Shown piece after piece: positions 12,281 to 24,371 of a stretch of DNA of 64,000 bases (positions are counted from its first letter, which is position 1; each line of letters starts with the position of its first letter). A model generated the notes under the pieces. The model searched no databases. It saw nothing but the letters and a program-made list of their open reading frames with translations, and was not told where the DNA came from. Source of the DNA: Guillardia theta CCMP2712. Taxonomy: Eukaryota; Cryptophyceae; Pyrenomonadales; Geminigeraceae. Location of the stretch: the NCBI RefSeq assembly GCF_000315625.1, contig NW_005434491.1, positions 17,199 to 81,198 on the forward strand, in the 5' to 3' direction. Position numbers and translations under genes: made by a program.

Positions 12281-12344
12281 CCGTCGCCTATCTTCACTCG
12301 AAGGATTCCTATGGGGAGTTTTGATACTTCCTGTCACGGTGGAT

Positions 12345-12622
12345 NNNNNNNNNNNNNNNNNNNNNNNNNNNNNNNNNNNNNNNNNNNNNNNNNNNNNNNN
12401 NNNNNNNNNNNNNNNNNNNNNNNNNNNNNNNNNNNNNNNNNNNNNNNNNNNNNNNNNNNNNNNNNNNNNNNNNNNNNNNNNNNNNNNNNNNNNNNNNNNN
12501 NNNNNNNNNNNNNNNNNNNNNNNNNNNNNNNNNNNNNNNNNNNNNNNNNNNNNNNNNNNNNNNNNNNNNNNNNNNNNNNNNNNNNNNNNNNNNNNNNNNN
12601 NNNNNNNNNNNNNNNNNNNNNN
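12345..12622. other. Assembly gap (278 N)
   Basis: Run of N. The neighbouring purine/pyrimidine-biased repeats probably caused the break. Gene models on either side may be incomplete. Confidence 1.
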
Positions 12623-13730
12623 CTTCTTGAGACCTTCGAGTCCTTGAACAGCAAACTAATGGAGGTGTTAGGAAAGCTCCTCCTCCTCCTCCACCTCCTC
12701 CTCCCTTTCATGCTCCCTGCTCTTTTCGATCTAAATTTCCTCTTGACTACCCTCTTCTTCCCCTTTCCTTTCTCATCTCCTCCTTTCTGCTGTCCTCCGT
12801 CCTTGAGCCGTCCACCGCCCCCATCCCCCCAGAAGTTCTCCCCGCTCCCCCTCCATCGTTCTTGTCCTTCTCCTCCCGCTCTCTCTGTCTCCGTCCCCCA
12901 TTGATTCTTCGCTTCTTCTCCCTCCACCTCTCTTCACCTCCTCCGTTCCGAGCATTGAGAAGCATTGAGAAACATCTGCAGGACCAGCATCTCAGCCGCC
13001 TGCAGCCTCCGCGTCATCCTTCACCTTTGCTGTCCTTTCTCTTCCCTCCGAACCCCATCGCCTCCACCTGCCGATACTTCAGGCACTTTCATGAGGAGGA
13101 GAAAGCCTCACCGTCTGTCCGCGCGAAAATGGCAGGAGGATGTTGAGCACTGCAGGAGGGCACAATTCAGCTGCTCTCCTCCTTCCCGCTTCTCCTTTTC
13201 CTCCCTTGTTATCCTTTCTCTCCCTCCTCCTACCTGAATTCAGAGTGCGCCAGTACGGATTATTGAGAGGCTGAGCAGAGTAATGAAGCGAACTCTCGTC
13301 TGCTCAAGGAGATCACCACCTTCGCTTCCTCCTTTATCCTAGCCGTTCGTTTCTCTTTCCTCTCTCCTTACCTTCATGCTTCTTGTTCGAAGACGTGAAG
13401 TCGACGGCGACCGCGAGCTTCGGGGCATCAGAGGAGAAGGCAAGAAGAGGCGAGAGTCACCCGGAGTTCGCAGTCCTTATGGAGGAAGGAGAGGAACGAA
13501 GCATTCTGAAAGAAGTGATGTGAGAGAAAGAGGAGCTGAGAAGGGGGGGGGGTGGAGCGGAAGGTGCGCTGGAGGTGGAGGGTTCAAGAGAGGGACCTTA
13601 GGGTTTGGTGCAGGAGCTTTCTGCAAGGGAGCAGCTTGAGGTTTCCTGTCTGGAAGGAAAAGTAAAACAAGAGGAGGAGAAGAAAATCATCGACCCTCCG
13701 CATTCTCCTTCGTCTGCCAACTCCATTCAG
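12623..13730 (+). CDS. Possible coiled-coil protein exons after the gap (tentative)
   Basis: Several plus-strand segments separated by pyrimidine-rich intron-like DNA read as helix-forming peptide: LLETFESLNSKLME near 12630, IEKHLQDQHLSRLQ near 12970, then HPEFAVLMEEGEERSILKE (about 13460-13520) and ELSAREQLEVSCLEGKVKQ (13612-13668). The last two join in phase 0. No start is visible, probably because it lies in the gap, and no family is recognised. The 3' end runs into the opposite-strand gene. Treat as a suggestion only. Confidence 0.3.
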
Positions 13731-14941
13731 CACCATCTCCTTCTCTTCTCCTCATCTACCTCCTTTGACGTTGAGAGCTTCACGGGCTCAGGCTTAGCGG
13801 GAGCAGCTTGCTTCACGGGCTCAGGTTTGGCTTGCATGGTAGTGACCTAGAGGTTTCGAAACATGTTCAGTTCTCGCCGATCAAGCAGAAGGAGCGACCG
13901 GCGGAGCAGCAGGCGCAGGCGCAGGCGCAGGCGCAGGCGCAGGCGCAGGCGCAGGCGCAGGAGCAGGAGCAGGCTTATGCTGCTGAGCTGCTTGTGCTGG
14001 CACTCTGATAGGTTGAATGACCGGTTGCTCCTCCTCGATCTGTACGGATGGTAAGCTTCTCATGGATTTCAAAGAGTTTGAACAACTGTAGCAGCAGGAA
14101 CAGCCGGCTTGCTCACTCCTGCTCCAGAACATCATGACAGAAAACAAACCCTGGTCCCAACCTGTCTTGTTCACCGCTGAAGGAACAGCCGCAGCCTGCT
14201 GGGGAGCTGCTGGGGAGCCGCTGATCCCTTTTTCCAACAGGTCAAATGCAGTCGATGACCAAACCCTCTACGCATATCTTTCTGCAACTAGCACCTGTAG
14301 ACGAGGAGCTGCTGCTGCCGGTGGTTGTTGTTGTGCTTGTGCTTGTGGCAGCAGCGGAGGAGGAGGAGGAGGAGGAATCTCCCCAGACAGTTCCCAAGGG
14401 AAGACCGAACGCCCTGCACATCTCTGCACTCAAGGGCTGTCCGGGAGCGCCAGGCTGAAGGCTCTGCTAGACGGTGGAGGTGTCAGATGGTAACGACGCT
14501 TGCTCTCTTCACCATGGGATAGCTGGGAGCAGGCTGGGCTTGGGGAGGCGCCCGCAAGGTCTGCTGCTGATATCCAGCTGGATCCTGACACGGTGTTAAT
14601 CTCTTACTCTCCTCCCTCAGACGAGTCAAGACCATAGCGACTGCAGGTGCTGCCGCGTACTGCAGCGACGACGGGAACGCCATCGACTGGAAACCGACCG
14701 CAGAGATCTGAGCTTGAGCTGGGGTAGTCTGGTAGATCTGAGTTGGGGTAGTCTGGTAGATCTGAGCTGGGGAGGGCTGGTAGATCTGAGCTGGGGAGGG
14801 CTGGTAGATCTGAGCTGGTGTAGTTTGGTAGATCTGAGCTGGGGTAGTTTGGTAGATCTGAGCTGGGAAGGGCTGGTAGTACTGGGGCAGATACTGGGGT
14901 TGACCGGCCCCCATCGGCTGCGAGTTGTAGGGGAAGGACAT
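13727..14941 (-). CDS. Pro/Ala/Gln-rich repeat protein, disordered
   Basis: ATG at 14941 (MSFPYNSQPMGAG). Exons 14941-14633, 14584-14513 and from 14463 are phase-consistent. The middle part around 14430-14050 is uncertain. A terminal exon ends at TGA 13727, reached through a 52-nt intron that removes a stop at 13881. Exon 1 holds seven near-perfect copies of an octapeptide of the type PAQIYQTT. Later there are runs of Ser/Thr, an Ala-Pro alternating run of about 20 residues, and a KPEPVKQAAPAKPEPVK repeat. There is no catalytic domain. It resembles disordered scaffold or RNA-granule proteins by composition only; function unknown. Confidence 0.5.
14713..14874 (-). repeat. 24-bp coding minisatellite (octapeptide repeat)
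   Basis: About seven 24-bp copies containing GGTAGATCTGAGCTGGGG on the + strand encode PAQIYQxx on the minus strand. Variation is mainly in the last two residues (TT or PS), so the frame is conserved. Confidence 0.88.
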
Positions 14942-16517
14942 CTGCCAATCGGATGCGATCAGAAACATCATTTTCATTGTATTCCTTGTCAAGTTCGTGA
15001 CAACGGGATCTCGTGCTGATCAATTCAAAATAAACAAGGAGCAGTACTGATACTGTTTGACTGGCATCTTGTTTCATAATGTGCCCCTACACTTATCTTT
15101 GATACTTCTGATTTCTACCACTTCCTACCAATCCTCTACTCATTCAGCGAGACCCTCCATCGAATCAAGTTACTTCTCGTCTTCCGACGCAACCTCCTCA
15201 GGCTTTATTCCAATTTCCCTATCGTGGCCCTCTCCTCTTTATCTCTCCTGCTCTCTCCTGCTCTCTCCTGCTCTCTCCTGCTCTCTCCTGCTCTCTCCTG
15301 CTCTCTCCAGCCCTGCTCTCTCCTGCGGCTCTCCTTCTCTTCATTGGCCATATCACGCTGCGGATCCGATCGCGTGAGTCATCTTTTTTCTGACCAGGAC
15401 GGTAATAGAGGGTAGGGGTACTCATCTTTTCAAATGTTTGTAGGCTGACGGGGGTTGGTGACTTAACATGGGGTAGTCAGCGTTTCAAGCAGGGGTACAT
15501 GTTGAACCCCACCATCCCCGGTGAAACGGTCAAGGCCAGGGTAGTAGGGGTAGGGTGGGTCTAAAAGGGGTGGAGGTAGGATTTGAATCTTGTGAGGCTT
15601 GCCCGACTTCAGTTGCCGGAAGTTCCGGAGTCCGACAGCCTCGGACCGGCGGGCCCGACCGTCCGACGGTCGGACCGTCCGCCGAAACTTGGTGACCGTT
15701 GTTAGTCCCGGGCCCCGCCGCCCCGGTCGCCGGCCGGGGCGGCCGGGGCGACCGTACGCCGCGGCGGCCCCCGGAGACGGTCACGGTGGCCCCTGCCGGG
15801 CGGCGGCATCGTCACTGCCCCGGCGGCGCGGCCGGGCTAGACTAACTAGTTGCGGTCGGATCGGATGATCATGGGGCCGCTGAGTCGTGACTCAGGCTGT
15901 CACTGGATGCGGCAGGTGCCACCCCAAGCCTCCTCGACTCTCCTGATTGTCCTCGAACTGATTTTTACCTTAACTTTGAGTAAAGAAAGGGCACCCCGGC
16001 ACCCTGCCCGCCCGGCCGGTCACCCGGCGGCCCGTGACCGGGTCACTGAGAGTGTCCGGCGGCGATACGTCCTGTGTTGTGACTATTCGCGGTAGAGGTG
16101 TTTTATTTCCAATTAATTTTTGAATTTTCATAAAATTTGTATAATTGATACACTATATTATGAAGTCAAATCGAATTGTTTAAAATAATAGTTCCATATT
16201 TGGAAATATTTTTGTTACAAATTCACCCTTATCGGCTTTTTGAGGCCGTACCGTCCCGTTCATGTTTCGAATGGATACCAGGGGAACACTTCAGGGCCAG
16301 GCAATCATGGTACAAGAGAAGGAGCAGGGGGGAGAGGGAGGCAGGAGCAGGAGGGAGGAGAGGGAGGGAGGAGAGGGAGGGAGGAGAGGGAGGGAGGAGC
16401 AGGAGCAATAGTAGGAGCAGGAGCAACAGGAAGAGCAGGAGGAGGATACTCCAACGTTAAGATTGTCATGTGCGAGGCATGTCTGTCTGTCACTTACTTA
16501 GTTGTTGCATCATCCAG
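14942..16517. other. Intergenic: 10-bp repeat, G-run tract, GC-rich island, purine repeat
   Basis: 15239-15308 is a tctctcctgc 10-bp tandem array. 15410-15590 is G-run rich (TAGGGGTA words). 15590-16090 is a GC-rich island with GTGACTCAGG and GGTCACTGAG words. 16095-16240 is abruptly AT-rich. 16300-16440 carries GGAGGGA/GAGCAGGAG repeats just before the plastid-targeted gene. No gene is supported. Confidence 0.6.
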
Positions 16518-19500
16518 ATGCAGGTCGCAACATTGTTCGCCTTTGCTCTGCTCGTCACCGTCGAATCTTTCCATGGTGTTGGCAAGCAGCCTGTCTTTCT
16601 CAAAACTGCGAATGGTTTAGTGCGACGTCACACTTCTGCATTCACAATGTCGGGAGCAACAAAATCGAGCTTTGAAGAAGGCAACCTTGGCGATGACTTG
16701 CGAAGAATCACAAGAAGAGTCGCCAAGGGAGGGAAGGATACAAAGCAGCTCGTGTTGGACATGGTTCTTAGGTGAATCAAAGCGGAAAGAACGAATGAGA
16801 CTGACACAAGTAACCAGCAATAAAGCATTGGACAACGGGGAATATCCGGTTTTACCATGTTGAATGCTAAGAGCGGCCTTGACTATGTGTATTTCAAGGT
16901 TGATGTGTCCTATCGAAGCTTCAAACAACAAGTTGATGACATGTTGACCGAGACCTCGACTTCGGGCAAGGTTCTCCTGTACTGGACTCCTTTTATGCCT
17001 ACCTGACTCGCTGGATACTGTTTTTAGGGAAGAAGAGGCGAGAAGCGTATTCTAGGGATGGATCGTTCGACATTCCTGAAAGCAGGGATGGGACTTTTTG
17101 CTGCTTTTTTGGTTGATAAGGCAATTCATCGTTATCAGGAGGTAAAGCATCTGAAATGAAGTCCACAAGTCCCTCACGCACTTTTCAGGTCAAACAGCAT
17201 GACAGCGAAGTAAAGTCAAAGTTGCTGGATCACCGAAAGAAATGGGTTTCCTCTTTACTTGTACCTTTCTTGCGTTCTCATCGTCTTGTAGATCTCTGGA
17301 AGGCTGCGGGAGCAGATGAACCAACGACGAGCAGAGGCCCTTCAAAATCTTGGAGAGACTCGGGGACCAAACGTACAGTTTCTCCTTCTTCACCGGGGCC
17401 AGTTCTCAACCTTTCACACAGATTGTGTCGAACGTCGGTACCGCCGTGCGAACGGCTGGTGGAATTATTCTCACTGTTGCAACGGGGACCGTGCAGGTTT
17501 GTATTGAACGACGAGAAGAGCTTATTTCAACGATGTTTTAGGCGATCAGTCTGACTATCTCAATTGCAACTTTCTGTGTGAAAGGTGTTCAGACTGCTGC
17601 AAGTACAAGTGTTGAGGTGTGTGCAGCTTTGTGTGATAGTCAGACTATTAACCCTGGTCAAGGCTTTCAGACTTGTCGCTTCGTTTGTTCACTCAGCCAT
17701 TGAGGTCTTTGCCCTTGATTCTTTCTCACTCAACTCATCGCGCCCAGGTCTCGACCCCTGTGGCACAAGTGGCAATTGAGCAAGGAGCAAAGATCGCACA
17801 ACCTGCCATAGAAAGAGCCACTCCTTATGTGGAAGAGGTTGATCTGAACCCACTCTTCTCGCGCCTAACTGCCTATGCTCTACACACAGGCCGTTGAGAA
17901 ATCTATTACCCTCGTTGAAGATCTTCAGCAGCAGGAAGCACATATGTTTCTTGTTAAAAATCATCTCTGATGTAAGTTGTACAGGTCGTGTCCCATCAGG
18001 GAGAAATCGAAAATCTTCTCCAGCCCGTGGTGAAGCCGACCCTGTCTGTAGCGGAGGTTGCTGTGCTCCTAAGGTCTCTTCCTTCCGGCTTATGTACCTT
18101 GCAGAGTGGAATTAAGACAATCTCGTCTCAAATGAGCCTTGCGACTGAGTCAGTGCAGCCCCTTGTCTCGCAATCACAAAAAGTTGCTGTTGATATTGTG
18201 AGAACCGAACTGTTTGCTGCATGCTCTCCCCTGACCGTATTCCTATCCGTCAAGAGTAATCAGGGCAGCCGTGCCATGAACGAGCTCAATTCCAACCTGA
18301 GGTAGTTCACTTCCACCATGCCCCGCCTGTTCTGACAGCCTGTAGACCGACTGTTGACTTGCTCACCGAGTATTCAAGGCCGTTAGTTCCTGTGTTTGAG
18401 GTGCCGCCCTTCCCTTCAATGTTCCCTTCCTGTATCTTCTCTTCCTGCTGTAGCCTTTGATCAGCTCTCCTCATGTTACCTTGTCTGTTCCTCTGGCACG
18501 ACAAGTTTATCTGCACCTCTCGTAGGTGTTGAAGGGCTTCGTTCTCGGAACTTTCTTCCTGACAGCATCAGTCGTCTCCACCTTGTCGCAGGTGCGACTT
18601 GTACTGGTCATTCTCCCACCTCAAGCAGGATTAGGATGGAATGGAAGGGCTCAAAGCACAGACAATGAGCGGCATGAGCGACATGGTGCATCAAGCAGCA
18701 GAAGCAGGTCTCATCTTCATCTCCCTCCCTTCTCTCATCTTCATCTCCCTTGCTTCTCTCATCTTCATCTCCCTCTCTTCTCTCATTTTCATCTCCCTCT
18801 CTTCTCTCATCTTCATCTCCCTTGCTTCTCTCATCTTCATCTCCCTTTCTTCTCTCATCTCCTTCAGGTGCGCAAGTCGGCCGAGCAGCCTTGGACGCTG
18901 GGATTGATGCTGCCGGTGAGTCAAAACCTCGCCTCTCCTAGTTCCAAACTAAATTTCTCGAATAGGACAAGCAATCAACGAAGCGATGAAAAGCGAAAAC
19001 GTTCGTTCATGAGTTTTGACCTCCAACTCTTGCAGCTGCTCTCCTTGATGCTTCTCCTTCCATCCCTCATTTTCCTTGCATTCTTTGCGGCTCATTGAGC
19101 TTCTAGGTGCACGAGATCACATCGAAATCGAATGCGCTCCTGACTGACCTTGAAACCTATCAAAAGGTCGCTTCATCCTCAGGCCTGCAATGGGATGGAT
19201 TGTTATCTGACGTGCTGCCTTTTAGAACGTCATGGCTAGTGTTGAGCACTCGTTGCACGAGATTCGGGAGGTCCCTCAGAACATGGTGAAACAAGTTCAA
19301 ATTCCTTCTGTGCAGGTGAAAAGAAAGGCTCAATGGATGTCCTTCGATTGACCCTTGCCGGCAGGACCTTGCTTCCATGTTGCAAAGGCAGGTTGCACCG
19401 AGTCACTCTGTCAACGCCTTCATTGACTCTTCCGCGGTCTGCAACTTGAAGTTCTTGAGATTTCGTTCACATGGGTGTAGAGCGTGAAGGACAATTTCCC

Positions 19501-19606
19501 TATGGAGACGCTCAACATGCTGAACAACATCGACAAGGTTATGAAGGGGATCGAAGCGAAAGGAATGACATGCAAGAACAGGCTCCAGAATGAAGATTTT
19601 TTCTGA
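16518..19606 (+). CDS. Plastid-targeted protein of unknown function, many tiny exons
   Basis: The start MQVATLFAFALLVTVESFHG is a signal peptide whose predicted cleavage precedes a Phe. A basic/Ser-Thr stretch follows, the bipartite layout of secondary-plastid targeting in cryptophytes. Fifteen or more short exons follow, separated by 40-60-nt introns. Recognisable peptides include VDVSYRSFKQQVDDML, GMGLFAAFLVDKAIHRYQE, LREQMNQRRAEALQNLGE, VSNVGTAVRTAGGIILTVA, AISLTISIATFCVKGV, VLKGFVLGTFFLTASVVSTL and, at the end, METLNMLNNIDKVMKGIEA. Several exons encode 20-residue hydrophobic or amphipathic helices, so the mature protein is probably associated with a plastid membrane. The stop is TGA 19604-19606. 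No family is recognised. Most exon joins were read by eye and individual boundaries may be off. Confidence 0.6.
18706..18870 (+). repeat. 24-bp intronic minisatellite
   Basis: About six pyrimidine-rich copies of a 24-bp unit (catcttcatctccctctctt plus four bases) lie within an intron of the plastid-targeted gene, just before a short exon encoding VRKSAEQPW. They may act as an extended polypyrimidine tract. Confidence 0.85.
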
Positions 19607-19859
19607 CATGGCAAAGCATCCATACAATTTTGTATTCTAACTCCTCTTGGACTGATACAGCTTGAAACATTCCTCACGTCTCAATCTGTGAACTGTCTGC
19701 TCACAATACAGCAGTAGACATGTTTTGTACTTGCGCCTCAACGATACAACCTGCTCGAAGAAAGTCTCCGCCTGCTGCTCATCCTTCATCCTTCATCTAT
19801 GCATGGGAGCGCATGTCTCCTCCTAAGATCACGCCAGGAGCGATGACGTTGACATTCAG

Positions 19860-20131
19860 CTATTCGCTCATGTCCTCCACGTCGACAACTTTGATATCGT
19901 CTGCTCGAAAGAGAGAGACACCACGGATGAAGGAGACCCGTGATATGTCATCGGTTTCTGAAGAGTCTTTGAATGCCTCGCCAAACACTTGCTCGCAGCT
20001 TCCTTCGCCCCCAGACCGCCTTCCCTGCTCCTAGCTTGCCGCCATGATGCGCCTGAAGGCACCTGAAGGCAGCCTGAAGCCTGCTGAGCCTGCAGCTGAG
20101 CCTGGTGAGTCTCTGACCATGATGCCTGCAA
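19860..20131 (-). CDS. Small hypothetical protein (two exons, tentative)
   Basis: ATG 20131 opens a Gln-rich exon. A 38-nt GT-AG intron then leads in phase 0 to a segment reading CEQVFGEAFKDSSETDD and, after further residues, SLFRADDIKVVDVEDMSE, then TAG at 19862..19860. The second exon has clean, mixed composition typical of real coding sequence. In the same frame past the TAG it continues LNVNVIAPGVILGG, so the stop could be a mutation or the model may be missing a join. About 75 residues; no family recognised. Convergent with the plastid-targeted gene. Confidence 0.4.
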
Positions 20132-20650
20132 ACCCGGCGCTGCCTGGGATTATTATTTTAACACTGAACCTAAACCGCAACCTAAACCCTGTAAAACCCT
20201 AACAAAAACTCATGTCATAGGTATCGCATGGCTTGAGCATGGTGGTGCAGATGTGTATGAGCGTGTGCCTGCAGGTAGATAGCTGCTTGTTTCACATGCT
20301 TATCCTGTTCATGCTTGCAAAAGCTGTTTGCTCATCCATTCGTATTGCTCTTTAATTGTTGTCATCCTGTCAAGGTGGCAGTATCAATGCTTTCATGATT
20401 GACCTCTCAAGAATCACCGGGATCATACAATGTGGATGAGATGAAACTTGAATATCATGCTTGCTCTGATTCTCACCACCTGATATCTGCCAACAGGCTG
20501 CTCGGGCGACAAACTTCTTCAGATCCATCAACTTCATCAGGAGTTGTCGTAGTGCTGAATGACTCCCAACACCACAGAACTCAACAGCCAAGAACCGCCC
20601 AGTTTGAATGTGCGCCGGATGGCGAGATTTCTTGATTGAGACACTCCGAA
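20132..20650. other. Intergenic; short CCCTAAA-like remnants
   Basis: 20168-20206 contains degenerate telomere-like words (CCTAAACC, CCTAAACCC, ACCCTAAC). The rest is unremarkable AT-balanced DNA. Upstream region of the TBC-WD gene; no core promoter element is identified. Confidence 0.5.
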
Positions 20651-23600
20651 ATGAGCAGCCAGTCAGGGAAATCGACACAAGCTGACCAGGACAAGAATGT
20701 TGTGAAGGAGAACGGCGTTACCTCCTGTAGCGTAACTTCTCCAAGTGATACCAAGGAGGGGGAGTCACTGATAAGCTCCAACGAAAGAGCAGAAGATTTG
20801 AGCACTGGAAATGATGCACTAGAGGGTGACCACAGGGTTTGTTTGCATCTTGCTCCTCGCTGACACTGACGCCTCCTCGGACTGCCAGGAAGCTACTGCT
20901 AGTGATGAACTGCCCAGCATTCGTAAGTGAAATCGTCTCTGACGGCAGCGTCTCAACTTGCTGCAGAGCCTGCAGCGGACGAGCACGTCAAAGCGTCGAC
21001 ATGTCAAAGCTTGACTGCTGTTCATTCGCCGTCGACTCTGCGGGATGCTCACCTCGAGCAGCGACAAGACACTCCCAGCAGGCCCTCCGCTCCTCATCCT
21101 CAGGCATTCCCTCGTTCGTCTCTCTCTTTTCGCTAAGGCCCGACAGTCTTCGCCGTCTAAGAAACAAGAAGCTCTGCGTCATCCCGGGGAACAGCTCTCT
21201 AAGCCCACTCGCTGGGACACTCACTCGTGGCTGCCGCTGCTCCCTGCGTCAGGGCTGATCTGCTATCACGGACATGATGTGCTGGGCTTCAAGATGGAGC
21301 CTTCCCACAGAGACCGCCTCCTCCAGGTCCGCTCTCTCCTCCATATCAGTGCCGCGAGCGTTGAATCATGATTGCCTGTTGCAGTGGTCTGAGGGCTACA
21401 TGGAGACTGTGGCGCAGCAACGCGTTCGCTGGATGTCTTTCCTAGGTTGTCATACAGGTAGATGCTGCTGATGCCACAAGTCGTCGGGTGAAAGTGTTGA
21501 GTGACTTCAATGGAAGGGATATTGGATGATGCGATGAGAAATCGCCTAAAGCTTCTCGTTCGGCTGGGAGTCCCTCCCGAGCTCAGGTCCTCCTCTCCTT
21601 GTCCTTTGCGTCTGCTTGTCCTCTCGCAGGATCTGCTGCTGACGCCTCAAGCTTCAGGCATCGAGTGTGGCGGCTGACGACAGGGTCGTTTGCAAAGCAG
21701 AGAAAAGCAGCAGGTGAAGCTTGCGAGGGGCAGGGATGTGGTCACTATGTAAGCAGTGACGTACGACGAGCTGCTGCGGAGGTACGAGGGTGTGAAGTCG
21801 CCCTTCGACGATCAGATCACCAAAGATCTCAAGCGGACGCTGCCGAATCATGACAGGTACATGCCTGATGAACAGATGAATGTGTAAATAGATGAGTAGA
21901 TGAATGTGTAAATAGATGAGTAGATGAATGTGTAAATAGATGTGTAGATGGATGTGTAAATAGATGAGTAGATGAATGTATGTATGAATGTGTGTATGTG
22001 GGGGAGACGAGTCGGTTTGTACACAAGCAGTGGAAGGAACCCAAAGCTTGAAAGATGAGTCATTTGCGCAGGTACAAGACCGATGAAGCACAAAGCGCGC
22101 TTGGGAGAGTCTTACGCGCGTACTCGCTATGGCATCCCACCATCGGATATTGTCAGGGGATGAATTTCGTATGTGCGATCCTCTTGCTCATCATGGCAGA
22201 AGAAGATGCATTCTGGTTGCTGGCTGCAATAGTCGAAGACGTTCTGCCTGGGTTCTACCATCCATCCTTGATCGGAGTGAACACAGATACGCACACACTA
22301 CTCGATCTCGTGGCGATCAAACTGCCGGATGTCTGGCAGAGCCTTCAGACGCTGCGGTTGGACCGTGAGTCTCTCTGCTCAGTCTTTGTCTCTTGGTTCA
22401 TGTGCCTCTTCAACCAGCTCCCCAGTGAGAGCATGCTTCGAGCTTGGGACCTGCTTCTCTTCGAGGGCTCCAAGACTCTGTTCCGGATCTCTCTCGCCCT
22501 CCTCAAGCTCTACTCCAAGCAGCTGTCGGACCTGGCGACCGCAGTCGAGCAGGGTCTCATCCCTCACGATACCGCAGGACACGAGGCGCTCAAAGTGATG
22601 AGGGGGATGCCGAGCAACGCCATCGACAGCAACGAGCTGATCATGACGGCAGCAGGAGGGCTGGGAAGCATGCCTAAGACGATGCTCTACAAGCTGAGAA
22701 TGCATAACTCAAGGAGAGTGCTGTCAGGGGGCAACCTAGAGGAAGTCTTCGTGAAGCAGTCAGAGGCGCTCCTGACCCTGCGCGGGCGGGAAGAGGAGAA
22801 CACTCGCAAGTGCCTGATCACCTCCAACGGAGGGAGGAACGTGTGGAGCGGAGACGACTCGGGGAACGTCGGAGTTTGGGATTCGCAGACAGGATGCTGT
22901 ATCAAGAGGATGCAAACTCCTTCTCGGCGTCGCGTCTGCTCCATGGCTGTGTCAGGGCTCAACGGGGAGGGCCACGTGTGGGTGGGTTGCCAAGGAGGCT
23001 CGATCTGCACCTTCGACACCAGGACCCTCGAGCTCTGGAGCCTCTTGCCCGGTCACACGCAGGATGTGCTTGCAATCGCGCGGGTGGGAAACTCTATGTG
23101 GACAGCAGCTGGACATATCGTGTGGGTGTGGGAGAACTGCGAGACATCGGACCCCCACGTTTCCAAGGAGCTCAACTGCATCGGGAAGGATATTCTCTCA
23201 CTCCTCTCCTCGTCCTCCGGCGCCTTTGTCTTCTGCGGCTCGATCGCTGGGTTTGTGGTGCTGGATGCCAAGAGCGGGGAGACGATCATCGTGGGGAGCG
23301 TGGACGAGGGGATCACGGACGTGGTGGAAGTCGCGTGTCCTCAGGGCCATCTCAGCGACAAGAAAGTCGCTCATCGAGGAGCTGAAATCTGGTGCATCCA
23401 TGGAAACTCCGTGCTGGGTTGTTGGGATGCGGCGACGTTCTCGAGTGCACAATGCAAGCACGTGGGGAAGGCAAGGACGACTGCATGGCAGCAGGAGGCT
23501 GAAACTTGTTGTGCAGGGGGATGTGTGCGGGCTTGTCGCGCTTCCCAACGGAGAAGTTTGGTCGGGAAGCAGCGATGGGAGAATCTGCGTGTGGAGCAGC

Positions 23601-24252
23601 AAGAGCAAGCGAGTCATTCGCGCTCTCGGATCCCAGTGTGAGCCCGTGAGTTCTATGGTGGCAGTTGCCAACGACCTGCTCGGCGTCCTCACGGTAGCGA
23701 CTCCTCATCCTCTCCTCCATGACGTCGCGCAGGTTTGGGTGGCGCATTACGATGGGAGCGTGTCCGTGTGGATTGCTTCTGACCTATCGAGCGAGAGCAT
23801 CGAGCGAGCAAACGTGAGTCAACCTGCCGCCTCAGAGTGACGACTGAGCGCGTATCAGCACTCGAGGTATGAATGGCGCGCGCAAGAGGAGAACATCGCT
23901 CAGATTCGGCACGCGAGCGAGCTGAGGGGAACGGAGGAGGAGGGGGCAAGGTAAGGTTGTCCTGACGAGGCCCAGCTGACGGAAGGCTAGACTCGTGCAG
24001 GGAGCGAGGACGAGGGAGGGAAGCGCGTGCTGTGTCTCTTGATAAATCATCGCCTTCTTCTCTTTGTCTGTCTTCCCCCGGCTGATTTGTTTCGTTTCTC
24101 CCCTAACGGATGGCTCGATGTTTGATCCCCGCCAGGTCGCGGATCTCTTCCGACAAGAGAACGTGGCCGTTGATGATGGCGGCCTGCAGCAGATCAGAGT
24201 AGACGGGAGGGGAGCATGGCTGACCTGTAGCGGCGTCACCTTCGCCTCGTAA
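20651..24252 (+). CDS. TBC domain (Rab GTPase-activating) protein with C-terminal WD40 repeats
   Basis: ATG 20651 (MSSQSGKSTQADQ). Exon 1 20651-20836 and exon 2 from 20889 are followed by a Ser-rich linker. The TBC domain begins with NRLKLLVRLGVPPELR and HRVWRLTTGS, and continues through the arginine-finger motif ITKDLKR (IxxDxxR) and the glutamine-finger motif YCQGMN. Both catalytic fingers are intact, so it should be an active Rab-GAP in membrane traffic. Introns are placed at 21857-22071 (with a minisatellite) and 23462-23516; the second restores the WD frame at GDVCGLVALPNGEVWSGSSD. WD-like blades include VWSGDDSGNVGVWD, HVWVGCQGGSICTFD and VWVAHYDGSVSVW. The stop is TAA 24252. Exons between 20960 and 21600 and between 23820 and 24130 are less certain. 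Such TBC plus WD fusions occur in protists. Confidence 0.82.
21876..21990 (+). repeat. 24-bp intronic minisatellite in TBC-WD gene
   Basis: Four to five copies of a 24-bp unit containing ATGAATGTGTAAATAGATGA lie inside the 215-nt intron that interrupts the TBC domain. This makes it the longest well-placed intron in the gene. Confidence 0.88.
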
Positions 24253-24371
24253 GTCTCTGCGGACAGATCTCCTCCTGCCAGCAAGCTGAGGCTCATCTCA
24301 AGCGAGCTATCTGCTCCTGAACCTGCTCGAACAAGCCGCCGTACAACCTCGCCGTACCCCTTGCTTGCTGC

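Noticed and set aside
14713-14874. Regular 24-bp repeats suggestive of a CRISPR array
   Set aside because: Contiguous tandem units without spacers, in frame within a coding exon, in a eukaryotic genome.
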